From: DAIUCA01 sp964613675
GTDB taxonomy: Bacteria; Pseudomonadota; Gammaproteobacteria; Competibacterales; Competibacteraceae
Assembly: GCA_964613675.1 (NCBI GenBank)
Contig: CAZTIH010000020.1
Location: 1 to 31,235, forward strand
Direction: 5' to 3'
DNA length: 31,235 nucleotides
In this document: positions 8,454-16,581 of the stretch, one piece after another
Layout: the number at the start of each line of letters is the position of its first letter
Position numbering within the stretch: the first letter of the stretch is position 1
Made by a program: the position numbers and the translations under genes
The notes under the pieces: generated by a model
The model's input: the letters and a program-made list of their open reading frames with translations, nothing else
Told to the model about the DNA's origin: nothing
Databases searched by the model: none

Positions 8454-9161
8454 TCAATGGCCTCCCTCTAAATAAGCGGCACGAATCTCTGGATGATCGA
8501 GAAGCTCTGCACCTTTTCCCTGCATCACAATGCGGCCATTTGCCATGACATAAGCGCGATGGGCCAACTTGAGTGCGAGATGGGCGTTTTGTTCGACCAA
8601 CAAAATGGGTAAGCCACTTGCGTTAATTTCTTTAATAATTTCAAAGATTTGCCGTACTAATAAAGGCGCCAAACCTAAAGAAGGTTCGTCAAGTAACAAC
8701 AGACGTGGACGACTCATTAACGCACGTCCAATCGCTAACATTTGTTGTTCTCCCCCCGAAAGCGTTCCACCACGTTGATTTTGGCGTTCTTTAAGACGAG
8801 GGAACAGCATAAATACCCGCTCTAAATCCGCACCAAACAGCGACTCATCCGCCGTAATTGCGCCCATTTGCAGATTCTCTAAAACGGTCATCGACGGAAA
8901 AATGCGTCGTCCTTCAGGGACTTGGGCGATTCCACTCCGAATGATTTCGTAGGTGTTCAGACGGGTAATCTCGATGCCGTCAAAGAAAATTTGTCCCGCT
9001 GACGCATGAGGGTTACCACAGATCGTCATGAGCAAAGTCGATTTTCCAGCACCATTCGCCCCAATAAGCGTCACGATTTCATCGCTATTTACGACTAGAT
9101 CAACTCCTCTCAGCGCTTCAATTGGTCCGTAAAAAGTATGAATACCGTGTAAATTCAACAT
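8454..9161 (-). CDS. livF: Branched-chain amino-acid ABC transporter ATP-binding protein LivF
   Basis: A 235-aa cytoplasmic ATPase that pairs with LivG to power the LivHM permease. It shows Walker A GANGAGKST (about 34-42), the Q-loop region AQVPEGRRIFPSMTV typical of LivF, signature LSGGEQQM, Walker B LLLLDEPSLGLAP, and the switch region VEQNAHLAL. Length matches the family. The ATG at 9161 overlaps the 3' end of livG by 7 bases, showing tight coupling. Walker A, signature and Walker B are all intact. Confidence 0.95.
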   Translation of the reverse strand: MLNLHGIHTFYGPIEALRGVDLVVNSDEIVTLIGANGAGKSTLLMTICGNPHASAGQIFFDGIEITRLNTYEIIRSGIAQVPEGRRIFPSMTVLENLQMGAITADESLFGADLERVFMLFPRLKERQNQRGGTLSGGEQQMLAIGRALMSRPRLLLLDEPSLGLAPLLVRQIFEIIKEINASGLPILLVEQNAHLALKLAHRAYVMANGRIVMQGKGAELLDHPEIRAAYLEGGH

Positions 9162-9973
9162 GATGTCGCATCTCCCATCGGCACTTCATCGGGTTCTCCC
9201 AGATAAGCACGAATCACATTTGGATCGTTTCTAATGACATCTGGTGTCCCCTCCGCAATCCGCTGGCCGTAATCCAGAACTACAATGTGATCTGAAATCT
9301 CCATGACAACGCTCATGTCGTGCTCGATGAGGAGAATTCCGATCGCCTCTCGTTCCTTGATGCTACGCAATAAGGAATTCAATTCCGCCGATTCACGGGG
9401 ATTGAGTCCCGCAGCGGGTTCATCTAAACAAAGCAGACGGGGGCGAGCGCACATCGCTCGCGCAATTTCCAGTCGACGTTGTGCACCGTAGGGCAAACTC
9501 CCCGCTGGCCAGTCGGCAACCTCAACTAGGTTCACGCGCTCAAGCCAATCACAGGCAAAATCCACCGCAACTCGCTCGACCTTCCGATAGCTCGGCAACC
9601 CCAGTAAACCGGTGAGGCTGAAAAATGATTCGCGCATCAAAAACTCGTGTTGAGCCACGATTAAATTCTCAAGTACGGTCATGGCGGGAAATAGGCGAAT
9701 GTTCTGAAAAGTGCGTCCCACCCCTTTCTGCGCAATCTCATGTCCTGGGAGTCGTTCCAGATAAATCGGAGATTCCCCATAAAGCGTGATACGCCCCACC
9801 GTTGGACGATAAAACCCTGTAATACAATTAAATACCGTCGTTTTGCCCGCGCCATTAGGGCCAATCACAGCGGTAATTTCCTGTTGGCGTGCCGTAAATG
9901 AGACATCATCCACCGCAACCAGACCGCCAAAACGCATCGTCAGATGTTCTACAGTGAGCAAAGGCGTGTTCAC
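9155..9973 (-). CDS. livG: Branched-chain amino-acid ABC transporter ATP-binding protein LivG
   Basis: A 272-aa cytoplasmic ATPase, partner of LivF. It has Walker A GPNGAGKTT, the LivG-typical GVGRTFQNIRLFPAMTVLENL, the divergent signature LPYGAQRRLEIARAM in place of LSGGQ (normal for LivG), Walker B LLCLDEPAAGLNP, and the catalytic His segment LLIEHDMSVVM. The C-terminus contains the family extension (GTPDVIRNDPNVIRAYLG). The GTG start at 9973 overlaps the livM stop by four bases (GTGA). The complete motif set and the operon position make the assignment secure. Confidence 0.95.
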   Translation of the reverse strand: MNTPLLTVEHLTMRFGGLVAVDDVSFTARQQEITAVIGPNGAGKTTVFNCITGFYRPTVGRITLYGESPIYLERLPGHEIAQKGVGRTFQNIRLFPAMTVLENLIVAQHEFLMRESFFSLTGLLGLPSYRKVERVAVDFACDWLERVNLVEVADWPAGSLPYGAQRRLEIARAMCARPRLLCLDEPAAGLNPRESAELNSLLRSIKEREAIGILLIEHDMSVVMEISDHIVVLDYGQRIAEGTPDVIRNDPNVIRAYLGEPDEVPMGDATSC

Positions 9974-11265
9974 GAACTGAGTTCCCCTTGGGTACGCCGA
10001 TGTTTCGGATAACGAATCGTCGGATCACGGTGCGACAGTAATCCTCGGGGGCGCCAAATCATGATGAGTACCATCGCTGCACCAAATAACAACATTCGGT
10101 ATTGTGCGAATTCACGGCCTAATTCGGGGAGTAAAACCAACAAAATCGCCGCAAACACAATCCCGATTTGGCTCCCCATTCCCCCTAACACCACAATCGC
10201 CACAATCACAGCAGATTCGATAAATGTGAAACTCTCAGGGCTGATAAACCCTTGACGGGTCGCGAAAAATGACCCTGCAAATCCGCCGAACATGGCACTG
10301 ATGGCAAAGGCCGTCAGTTTATTGACAGTCGGGTTGATCCCCAGTGAACGACAAGCAATTTCATCTTCTCGCATCGCTTCCCACGCCCGGCCAATCGGTA
10401 AACGCCGAACTCTTAAAGTAAAAAAGTTCGTGATCAGCGCCAGGATCAAAATGAGGTAGTACAGAAAAATAATGCGGTGCAATGGGCTAAAGGGGATTTC
10501 AAAGAGTTGGTGAAACGAAAGTTCGCCTTCTGCTGGATTTCGCACGAACGGAAACCCGAAAAACGAGGGCCGCGCAATGCTGCTGATTCCATTGGGTCCC
10601 CCCGTCACCTCCTGCCAGTTAATGAGCACCACGCGGATAATTTCACCAAACCCCAATGTCACGATGGCAAAATAGTCGCCCCGCAATCGCAGGACGGGAA
10701 TGCCCAAAATAATCCCCGCGAGGGCCGCGAATGCCCCGGCTAGGGGGAGGCAAATCCAGAAGGAAAGCCCAAAATGAAGCGATAACAGGGCGTAGCTGTA
10801 GGCGCCCACCGCGTAAAATGCGACATATCCCAAGTCCAATAGCCCCGCTAGGCCCACGACGATGTTTAATCCCCATCCCAACATGATGTAGATCATGACG
10901 GTTGTCGCTAAATCAATCACATAGCGATCGGCAAACGGTAAAAGCGGTAGCGTAAATGCAAACCCAATCCCGATGATTGCCATCACCAAAGTGCTCCACC
11001 ACCACAACAAATCCACCGTTTTGCTACTGATTTGGCGTCGTGGTAGATACTTTAAGGGATTCTGTAGCGCGATGAGATTGAGTAAAAATCGTCCTGTAAA
11101 CACGATGATAGCGGCCGTCAGCACCCAATCCAGATGGGTAACCAATCCCAAAGACCCCCGTACATCGGCAATACGAAGCCCTACCAGTGGCAATGTCAGG
11201 CCCGCCATCACCAGCGCCGCCAAAAACGCATCTTTTAGGGCATGTTGGAGTTGTGTTGTCGTCAT
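9970..11265 (-). CDS. livM: Branched-chain amino-acid ABC transporter permease LivM
   Basis: A 431-aa inner-membrane permease that forms the translocation path with LivH. The N-terminal part (about residues 1-110) adds extra hydrophobic helices found in the longer LivM forms. The core contains GLNIVVGLAGLLDLGYVAFYAVGAY, LRLRGDYFAIVTLGFGEIIR, the cytoplasmic coupling motif GRAWEAMREDEIACRSLGIN (the EAA-like loop that contacts the ATPase) and GGMGSQIG. The C-terminus is polar (RPRGLLSHRDPTIRY). It starts at ATG 11265, overlapping the livH stop by one base (TGATG), and ends overlapping livG by four bases. Confidence 0.95.
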   Translation of the reverse strand: MTTTQLQHALKDAFLAALVMAGLTLPLVGLRIADVRGSLGLVTHLDWVLTAAIIVFTGRFLLNLIALQNPLKYLPRRQISSKTVDLLWWWSTLVMAIIGIGFAFTLPLLPFADRYVIDLATTVMIYIMLGWGLNIVVGLAGLLDLGYVAFYAVGAYSYALLSLHFGLSFWICLPLAGAFAALAGIILGIPVLRLRGDYFAIVTLGFGEIIRVVLINWQEVTGGPNGISSIARPSFFGFPFVRNPAEGELSFHQLFEIPFSPLHRIIFLYYLILILALITNFFTLRVRRLPIGRAWEAMREDEIACRSLGINPTVNKLTAFAISAMFGGFAGSFFATRQGFISPESFTFIESAVIVAIVVLGGMGSQIGIVFAAILLVLLPELGREFAQYRMLLFGAAMVLIMIWRPRGLLSHRDPTIRYPKHRRTQGELSS

Positions 11266-12185
11266 CAGACTTTCTCGATTTCGGGTTTACCCATCAGACC
11301 GGTCGGGCGAAAAATAAGCACTAAAACCAAAATCGAAAATGCGGCCACATCTTTATAAGCAATCGAAAAATAGGCCGACCACAACGCTTCGATCAGTCCC
11401 AAAATGAGGCCCCCCAACATCGCGCCGGGCAAAGAACCAATCCCTCCTAATACGGCGGCGGTAAAGGCTTTCATACCCGCGAGAAATCCAATGAAGAAAT
11501 CTACAACCCCGTAGTAAAGCGTGAACATTAGCCCCGCAATTGACGCAAGCACCGCTCCAATGATGAAAGTGATCGAAATCGTGCGATCTACATGAACTCC
11601 CAGTAGAGATGCCATCAGACGATCTTGTTGACAAGCGCGTTGTGCCCGTCCGAGAGAAGTTTTCTGAATAATGAAGGCGAACAAGAGCATCAGAATTAAG
11701 GTGATGACCCAAATCGTGATCTGAATGTAGCTGATTTGCACTGCAAACCCTTGATCTTCAAAGAGAACTAACCCACCTTGAACCAGTGGCGGTAAAGGCC
11801 TTACCCGTGCGCCTTGAAAGACCTGAATGTAGTTCTGCAAGAAAATCGACATCCCAATGGCTGAAATCAACGGTGCCAATCGCGGAGCGTGGGAGCGGCG
11901 CAACGGGCGATAGGCAATGCGCTCTAGCGTCCAACCGTACAGCGCCGTAATTACCATCGTCGCAATGGCCATAAAAAAGATCATCACGGCGATTTCGGTA
12001 AGCCCTAATTGGCTCAGCAGCACAAAAGTAACGACCGCAACAAACGCTCCGATCATATAAATTTCGCCGTGCGCAAAGTTAATCATCCCGATAATGCCGT
12101 AAACCATCGTGTAACCAATGGCGATGAGGCCGTAGATCATCCCTAAAGTGATGCCGTTGATGAGTTGTTGTGTGAGATAGCCCAT
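11265..12185 (-). CDS. livH: Branched-chain amino-acid ABC transporter permease LivH
   Basis: A 306-aa multi-pass inner-membrane permease. Family motifs: QLINGITLGMIYGLIAIGYTMVYGI, GMINFAHGEIYMIGAF, the coupling loop SLGRAQRACQQDRLMASLLGV, and AFTAAVLGGIGSLPGAMLGG. The reading frame can be extended to a TTG at 12218, but homology starts at MGYLTQQL, so the ATG at 12185 is preferred although its Shine-Dalgarno is weak. It is the first transport gene of the operon. The gene for a small secreted protein lies 82 bases upstream on the same strand and may share its promoter. Confidence 0.94.
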   Translation of the reverse strand: MGYLTQQLINGITLGMIYGLIAIGYTMVYGIIGMINFAHGEIYMIGAFVAVVTFVLLSQLGLTEIAVMIFFMAIATMVITALYGWTLERIAYRPLRRSHAPRLAPLISAIGMSIFLQNYIQVFQGARVRPLPPLVQGGLVLFEDQGFAVQISYIQITIWVITLILMLLFAFIIQKTSLGRAQRACQQDRLMASLLGVHVDRTISITFIIGAVLASIAGLMFTLYYGVVDFFIGFLAGMKAFTAAVLGGIGSLPGAMLGGLILGLIEALWSAYFSIAYKDVAAFSILVLVLIFRPTGLMGKPEIEKV

Positions 12186-12267
12186 GAGTGGTTCAGAGTC
12201 GTCGAGAGTGGATCGCAAAAATTGCTAATGGGCCACATAGACCATCGGGCTTCAGATGAATTGCATC

Positions 12268-12576
12268 TTAATCACGTCGCAAACCATTCCCACTTGAAGG
12301 TTCAGGGGGTTGCCCGTAGTAGCGCAACCGCTCTCTTTGGGGGGGCCTCGGGCGCGGACGCCGCGATTCAGTCGGATTTATCTGAATAATGGTGCAACCG
12401 TAACAGTGAGTAGGCACATCGGGGGCATGACGTGAACCACGGGATTCGGACGAACGTGGGGGACGTTCCCGGGAAAATCGCCGATCGACATTCGGATCTG
12501 CCCATGAAGACGTGCTTATCAACAGCAGTAGAACGCCCCAAAATACCCGTATCGTGGGCGAAGTTGGAAAAAACAT
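12268..12576 (-). CDS. Small secreted Pro/Arg-rich protein of unknown function
   Basis: A 102-aa protein I do not recognise. Residues 1-26 form a good signal peptide (hydrophobic VFWGVLLLLIST, cleavage after SSWA before DP). The mature part is about 76 residues, strongly basic and proline-rich, with many Arg and Ser (for example RERPPRSSESRG and RRPRPRPPQRER). It has a single CxxC in HCYGCTII that could be a disulfide or metal site. A Shine-Dalgarno (GGGAG about 8 bases before the ATG) supports a real gene. It lies upstream of livH on the same strand and is divergent from the radical SAM gene, sharing its promoter region. Envelope location is supported; function is unknown. Confidence 0.65.
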   Translation of the reverse strand: MFFPTSPTIRVFWGVLLLLISTSSWADPNVDRRFSRERPPRSSESRGSRHAPDVPTHCYGCTIIQINPTESRRPRPRPPQRERLRYYGQPPEPSSGNGLRRD

Positions 12577-12719
12577 GACAATTCTCCCGTTAATGAATGG
12601 CGTACAACCGCTCTATAGTAGCGCCGTTCATTGAAACCTTTTCTGAAAATCAGGCACTGCTTTCATCGCATTTTGAATGTGGCCTGAAATTTTTCCACCC
12701 TTACCGAGAGGTTTTTTGC
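12577..12719. promoter_or_regulatory. Divergent promoter region, secreted protein / radical SAM gene
   Basis: These 143 bases lie between two divergently transcribed genes when the radical SAM start is taken at 12720. The plus-strand frame stays open back to an ATG at 12597, but there is no Shine-Dalgarno there. I could not pick promoter boxes with confidence. Confidence 0.4.
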
Positions 12720-14039
12720 GTGAATGCTTCACAAGTTATCCCTAGAGTAAACGAAACGCCGACCGTCCTTACTCCCACGACGCCAACGACAAATCCCCTT
12801 TCTCTCAAGAATCTTCGGCAAATTATGAGCGGTCGAATGCCAGGACAGCTTATAATCCAAATTACGGATCAATGTAATGCTTCTTGCGCACAATGCGGAA
12901 TGCGTCGTGAAAATGAATATGACCGCGCAACGCTAAAGATCGACGACATCAAACGTATGCTCGATGCGGCCGCCGAACGGGGTGTACAAGCGATTTCCTT
13001 CACGGGCGGTGAACCCTTACTTTACCTAAAAACCATTGTTGAATGTGCTAAACATGCAAAATCCCTGGGAATTCCCTATGTACGTACGGGAACCAATGGT
13101 TTCATGTTTAAGGGCCATGAGAAGCCTGATTTTGCCGACAAAGTAGAAAAAATGGCAGTATCCCTGAAAGAAGCAGGATTCTATACTTTTTGGATCAGTG
13201 TGGATTCAGCGGATGTGGCAGTTCACGAGAAAAATCGTGGACTTCCCAATACCGTGGCCGGGTTCGAGAAAGCCCTACCCATCTTCCATAAAGTCGGGTT
13301 ATATCCTTCAGCCAATTTAGGGATTAATCGTTATGTCGCGGGGTTCGACAAACCGCCAGCCATCGAAGCCGATCAAGGGGCAGCGTTCTACCATCATTTT
13401 CGCGAAGGATTTCGGCGCTTTTACGGGTTTGTCGAAAGTCTCGGATTTACCATCGTCAACTGCTGTTATCCCATGAACTTCGATAATGAAGATCAAAAAG
13501 CGGTGTACACCGCTACGGCCACCGATGACTTTGTGATTTTTAGCGATCAAGAAAAATTACCGCTTTTCCGCGCCCTTGCCGATACCATTCCCGAATTTCG
13601 CAGCCGTTTGCGAATTTTCACGCCCCTTAGCTCCTTACACGCGCTCATTCGGCATTACGGGGGTCAACCCGATCGCAGCTATGGTTGTCGTGGAGGGATT
13701 GATTATTTCTTCGTCGATGCGCAAACCATGAATACCTACCCCTGTGGCTTCCGTGGGCAAGAAAATTTAGGGAAATTCTGGGATTTAGACATGAAGTCCC
13801 TGAAGCAAAAGCCGTGGTGCAAGCAGTGCGATTGGGAATGTTTTCGCGATCCTTCCGAGCTTACCGGCCCGATTTTAGATTTATTTTCCCAGCCTTGGTC
13901 GATGATGAGCCGACTCCTGACCGATCGCGAATACGCCAAAATCTGGCGCAATGACCTGCGTTACTATCGGGCTTGTCACTATTTCAATGCCCAGCTCCCC
14001 CCTGATTTCCGTAAATTGAGCGCCTTCACTCCGCAATAA
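12720..14039 (+). CDS. Radical SAM protein with SPASM-like C-terminal cysteines
   Basis: A 439-aa probable iron-sulfur enzyme. The radical SAM cluster motif CNASCAQC (C52, C56, C59 from the chosen start) is followed by FTGGEPLLY (about 96-99 for GGEP), which contacts S-adenosylmethionine. Near the C-terminus five cysteines occur in YGCRGG, TYPCGFRG, PWCKQCDWEC. They resemble a SPASM or twitch domain that binds auxiliary Fe-S clusters, but lack the usual Gly before the second Cys. Such domains are common in peptide- and small-molecule-modifying enzymes; the substrate here is unknown. The GTG at 12720 is chosen because GAGG lies about 9 bases upstream; an ATG at 12597 would give 480 aa without an RBS. 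It is followed after 59 bases by the CoA-transferase, possibly as an operon. Confidence 0.8.
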   Translation: MNASQVIPRVNETPTVLTPTTPTTNPLSLKNLRQIMSGRMPGQLIIQITDQCNASCAQCGMRRENEYDRATLKIDDIKRMLDAAAERGVQAISFTGGEPLLYLKTIVECAKHAKSLGIPYVRTGTNGFMFKGHEKPDFADKVEKMAVSLKEAGFYTFWISVDSADVAVHEKNRGLPNTVAGFEKALPIFHKVGLYPSANLGINRYVAGFDKPPAIEADQGAAFYHHFREGFRRFYGFVESLGFTIVNCCYPMNFDNEDQKAVYTATATDDFVIFSDQEKLPLFRALADTIPEFRSRLRIFTPLSSLHALIRHYGGQPDRSYGCRGGIDYFFVDAQTMNTYPCGFRGQENLGKFWDLDMKSLKQKPWCKQCDWECFRDPSELTGPILDLFSQPWSMMSRLLTDREYAKIWRNDLRYYRACHYFNAQLPPDFRKLSAFTPQ

Positions 14040-14069
14040 AAACAAACCGTAAAATTGAGGCACTAAAGT

Positions 14070-14096
14070 GGGCAATTTCCCCTACTGGAGTTGCCC
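14070..14096 (+). promoter_or_regulatory. Hairpin holding the Shine-Dalgarno of the CoA-transferase gene
   Basis: GGGCAA (14070-14075) pairs with TTGCCC (14091-14096), immediately before the ATG at 14099. The GGAG ribosome site (14087-14090) lies at the 3' edge of the loop. This could modulate initiation; a chance hairpin is equally possible. Confidence 0.3.
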
Positions 14097-14098
14097 CC

Positions 14099-16048
14099 AT
14101 GCCCGCTGAAACGGCTATGTCTCATCCTCATCGCAATAAAATTGTCCATCTCACCGACGCCATTGCGCTCATTAAAAGTGGTGACACCCTCGCGACAGGA
14201 GGATTTATCGGTGCCGGATTTGCCGAAACGCTGGCCGTGGGGCTTGAAGATCACTTTATCGCAACTCAACACCCCCGCGATCTCACATTGATTTATGCAG
14301 CGGGACAAGGCGATGGCAAGGGAAAAGGGCTTGACCATTTTGCCCACGAAGGTTTGTTGAAACGGGTCATTGGGGGCCATTGGGGACTGGCACCGAAATT
14401 GGGAAACATGGCCATGAGCAACCAAATCGAGGCGTATAACTTGCCTCAAGGCTGTATTAGCCACTTATTTCGCGACATTGCCGCCAAAAAACCCGGCACG
14501 ATTAGTCGGGTAGGACTCGGCACCTTTGTCGATCCCCGTTTTGGTGGGGGCAAACTCAATGCGCGGACCGTCGAAGATCGCGTTGAACGACTCGAAATTG
14601 GGGGCGAGGACTATTTGTTCTACAAAGCGTTACCCATCAATGTGGCATTCTTGCGCGGAACCACCGCAGATCCCGATGGCAACATTACCCTTGAGCACGA
14701 GGCGTTGACCCTAGAAGTGCTCGCCATCGCATTAGCGACCCACAATTCGGGTGGAATCGTCGTGGTACAGGTCGAGCGACTGGCCGAAAAGGGGGGACTT
14801 AAACCCCGAGAGGTAAAAATTCCTGGCGTGCTTGTCGATGCAGTCGTGCTCGGCAACCCAGAACACCAATGGATGACTTTCGCTACGCCCTATCACCCCG
14901 GCATGACAGGGGAATTGCGCATTCCCATGAATCAAATCAAGCCTTTAGCCCTAGACGAACGCAAAGTGATTGCACGACGTGCCGCGTTTGAGTTGCAAGC
15001 GAATGCGGTGGTGAATTTGGGGATTGGGATGCCTGAAGGGGTAGCGGCGGTGGCCAATGAGGAAGGTATTCTGGAGGCGATCACCCTCACGACAGAACCC
15101 GGTTCGATTGGCGGAATGCCCGTAAGCGGCTTGGATTTTGGGGCCGCGATCAACGCCCAAGCCGTCATCGACCAGCCTTATCAATTCGATTTTTACGATG
15201 GAGGCGGTTTAGACGCGGCTTTTTTGGGGCTAGCTCAGGTCGATCAACAGGGCAATGTGAATGTGAGCAAGTTTGGCCCCAAACTCGCGGGGGCGGGGGG
15301 CTTTATCAACATCAGTCAAAATGCCAAAAAACTCTGTTTTCTAGGCACTTTTACGGCAAAAAGTCTGCTGGCTGTGGAAAAAGGCCGTTTACGCATTTTG
15401 CAAGATGGACCAGCGCGAAAGTTCGTTTCTGAAGTGGAACACCGCACCTATAGCGGGCCATTGGGGGCGGCGCGACAACAACCCGTGCTTTACATCACCG
15501 AACGCGCTGTCTTCCAACTGACGGCCCAGGGCATTGAGCTGATTGAGATTGCACCTGGCGTGAATTTGGAGACCGATATTTTGGCGTTGATGGATTTTCG
15601 CCCGTTGATCAGCCCTCACCTACAGGAGATGGATGCGCGAATTTTTCAGCCTGAACCTATGAATTTGCAGGCCCATTTAATTCAAGTGCCGTTGGACAGC
15701 CGCATTGTTTACCAGCCTATGGAACGTACTCTGTTCGTCAATTTTGAGGGATTGGTGATTCACGATGAACGGGAAGTGACCCAAATTCGAGAGCGCGTTA
15801 CGCAGTTATTGGCACCGTTGGGCCATCGCGTCAAAGTCATCGTGAATTACGACCACTTCACCATTGCCCCGGCCGCCGTCGATCCTTATACCGAAATGGT
15901 GAGAGATTTGACCCAGAATTATTACGAAAACGTCGTTCGTTACACGACCAGCGCGTTTTTACGAATGAAGCTGGGAGAAGCCCTCACCGAGCGGAAACTT
16001 GCGCCGCACATCTACGAAACCGCAGAGGAGGCGCAACGTTACCTATAG
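14099..16048 (+). CDS. Fused acyl-CoA:acetate/3-ketoacid CoA-transferase with extra C-terminal domain
   Basis: A 649-aa cytoplasmic class I CoA-transferase in which alpha and beta halves are joined, as in E. coli YdiF. The alpha half begins with DAIALIKSGDTLATGGFIGAGF; the beta half with ALDERKVIARRAAFELQ and VVNLGIGMPEGVA. The catalytic Glu, which forms the glutamyl-CoA thioester, is E333 in TTEPGSIGGMPVSG, the same position number as in YdiF. YdiF-type proteins end near 530 residues. Here about 110-120 further residues follow (motifs RTLFVNFEGLVIHDERE, GHRVKVIVNYDHF, YYENVVRYTTSAFLRMKLG), forming an apparent alpha/beta domain I cannot name with certainty; STAS-like is a guess. The start at 14099 has GGAG eight bases upstream. 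Donor and acceptor acids are unknown. The gene ends 35 bases before the convergent nfeD gene. Confidence 0.88.
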   Translation: MPAETAMSHPHRNKIVHLTDAIALIKSGDTLATGGFIGAGFAETLAVGLEDHFIATQHPRDLTLIYAAGQGDGKGKGLDHFAHEGLLKRVIGGHWGLAPKLGNMAMSNQIEAYNLPQGCISHLFRDIAAKKPGTISRVGLGTFVDPRFGGGKLNARTVEDRVERLEIGGEDYLFYKALPINVAFLRGTTADPDGNITLEHEALTLEVLAIALATHNSGGIVVVQVERLAEKGGLKPREVKIPGVLVDAVVLGNPEHQWMTFATPYHPGMTGELRIPMNQIKPLALDERKVIARRAAFELQANAVVNLGIGMPEGVAAVANEEGILEAITLTTEPGSIGGMPVSGLDFGAAINAQAVIDQPYQFDFYDGGGLDAAFLGLAQVDQQGNVNVSKFGPKLAGAGGFINISQNAKKLCFLGTFTAKSLLAVEKGRLRILQDGPARKFVSEVEHRTYSGPLGAARQQPVLYITERAVFQLTAQGIELIEIAPGVNLETDILALMDFRPLISPHLQEMDARIFQPEPMNLQAHLIQVPLDSRIVYQPMERTLFVNFEGLVIHDEREVTQIRERVTQLLAPLGHRVKVIVNYDHFTIAPAAVDPYTEMVRDLTQNYYENVVRYTTSAFLRMKLGEALTERKLAPHIYETAEEAQRYL

Positions 16049-16083
16049 TTATCTCTGAAACCGCTAAAATCTTTAGATTACAA

Positions 16084-16581
16084 TTACTTAGCGAGCGTGG
16101 CGGGCTGGGCGATGACTTCGATAATCAGCGTTGCGCCACCCACCTCGACCACGCACACGGTGCTACCGACGGCACAATCTGGCCCTCGTACCGACCAAGT
16201 TGAATCGCCTATTTTCAATCGGCCTCGACCGGCTTGGATGGGTTCATTGGTAACGAATTTTTGCCCGATGTACTGGGCCCCACGACGATTTAACAATGGT
16301 TGGTCGCTGGTTTGATCTTTGGGGCGGAAGTATTTAAGGGCAACAAGCACGGCAATGGCGGCACTGATGGCGAAGGCGAAAAGTTGGGTGGTGAGCGTCA
16401 TTTCGGGGGACAGGCCGATTAACCCGCCGACAATGAGTGCTGCAATGCCCAACCAGATCAAAAATACCCCCGGCATCAATGCTTCTAGTGACATTAAAAT
16501 CAGTCCTAAAACCACCCATAGCCAGTAAGGGGGTTGTTCTAACAATGCCATCAGCATGGAGAAAAATGCTTCAATGTTCAC
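16084..16581 (-). CDS. NfeD-family membrane protein (YbbJ-like), partner of SPFH protein
   Basis: A 165-aa short-type NfeD protein. The N-terminal half carries hydrophobic helices (about residues 18-50 and 64-82: YWLWVVLGLILMSLEALMPG, FAFAISAAIAVLVALKYF). The C-terminal half (about 95-158) is the NfeD OB-fold (IGQKFVTNEPIQAGRGRLKIGDSTWSVRGPD, shown here in part by RGRLKIGDSTW). NfeD proteins are almost always encoded beside a stomatin/SPFH protein and act with it in membrane organisation or protein quality control. The GTG start at 16581 overlaps the SPFH stop by four bases, so the two are translationally coupled. It is convergent with the CoA-transferase gene. Confidence 0.88.
   Translation of the reverse strand: MNIEAFFSMLMALLEQPPYWLWVVLGLILMSLEALMPGVFLIWLGIAALIVGGLIGLSPEMTLTTQLFAFAISAAIAVLVALKYFRPKDQTSDQPLLNRRGAQYIGQKFVTNEPIQAGRGRLKIGDSTWSVRGPDCAVGSTVCVVEVGGATLIIEVIAQPATLAK

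Noticed and set aside
12268..12576. Small protein as a RiPP precursor for the radical SAM enzyme
   Set aside because: It carries a Sec signal peptide, has only two mature cysteines and no repeated core, and is on the opposite strand; kept only as an open question.
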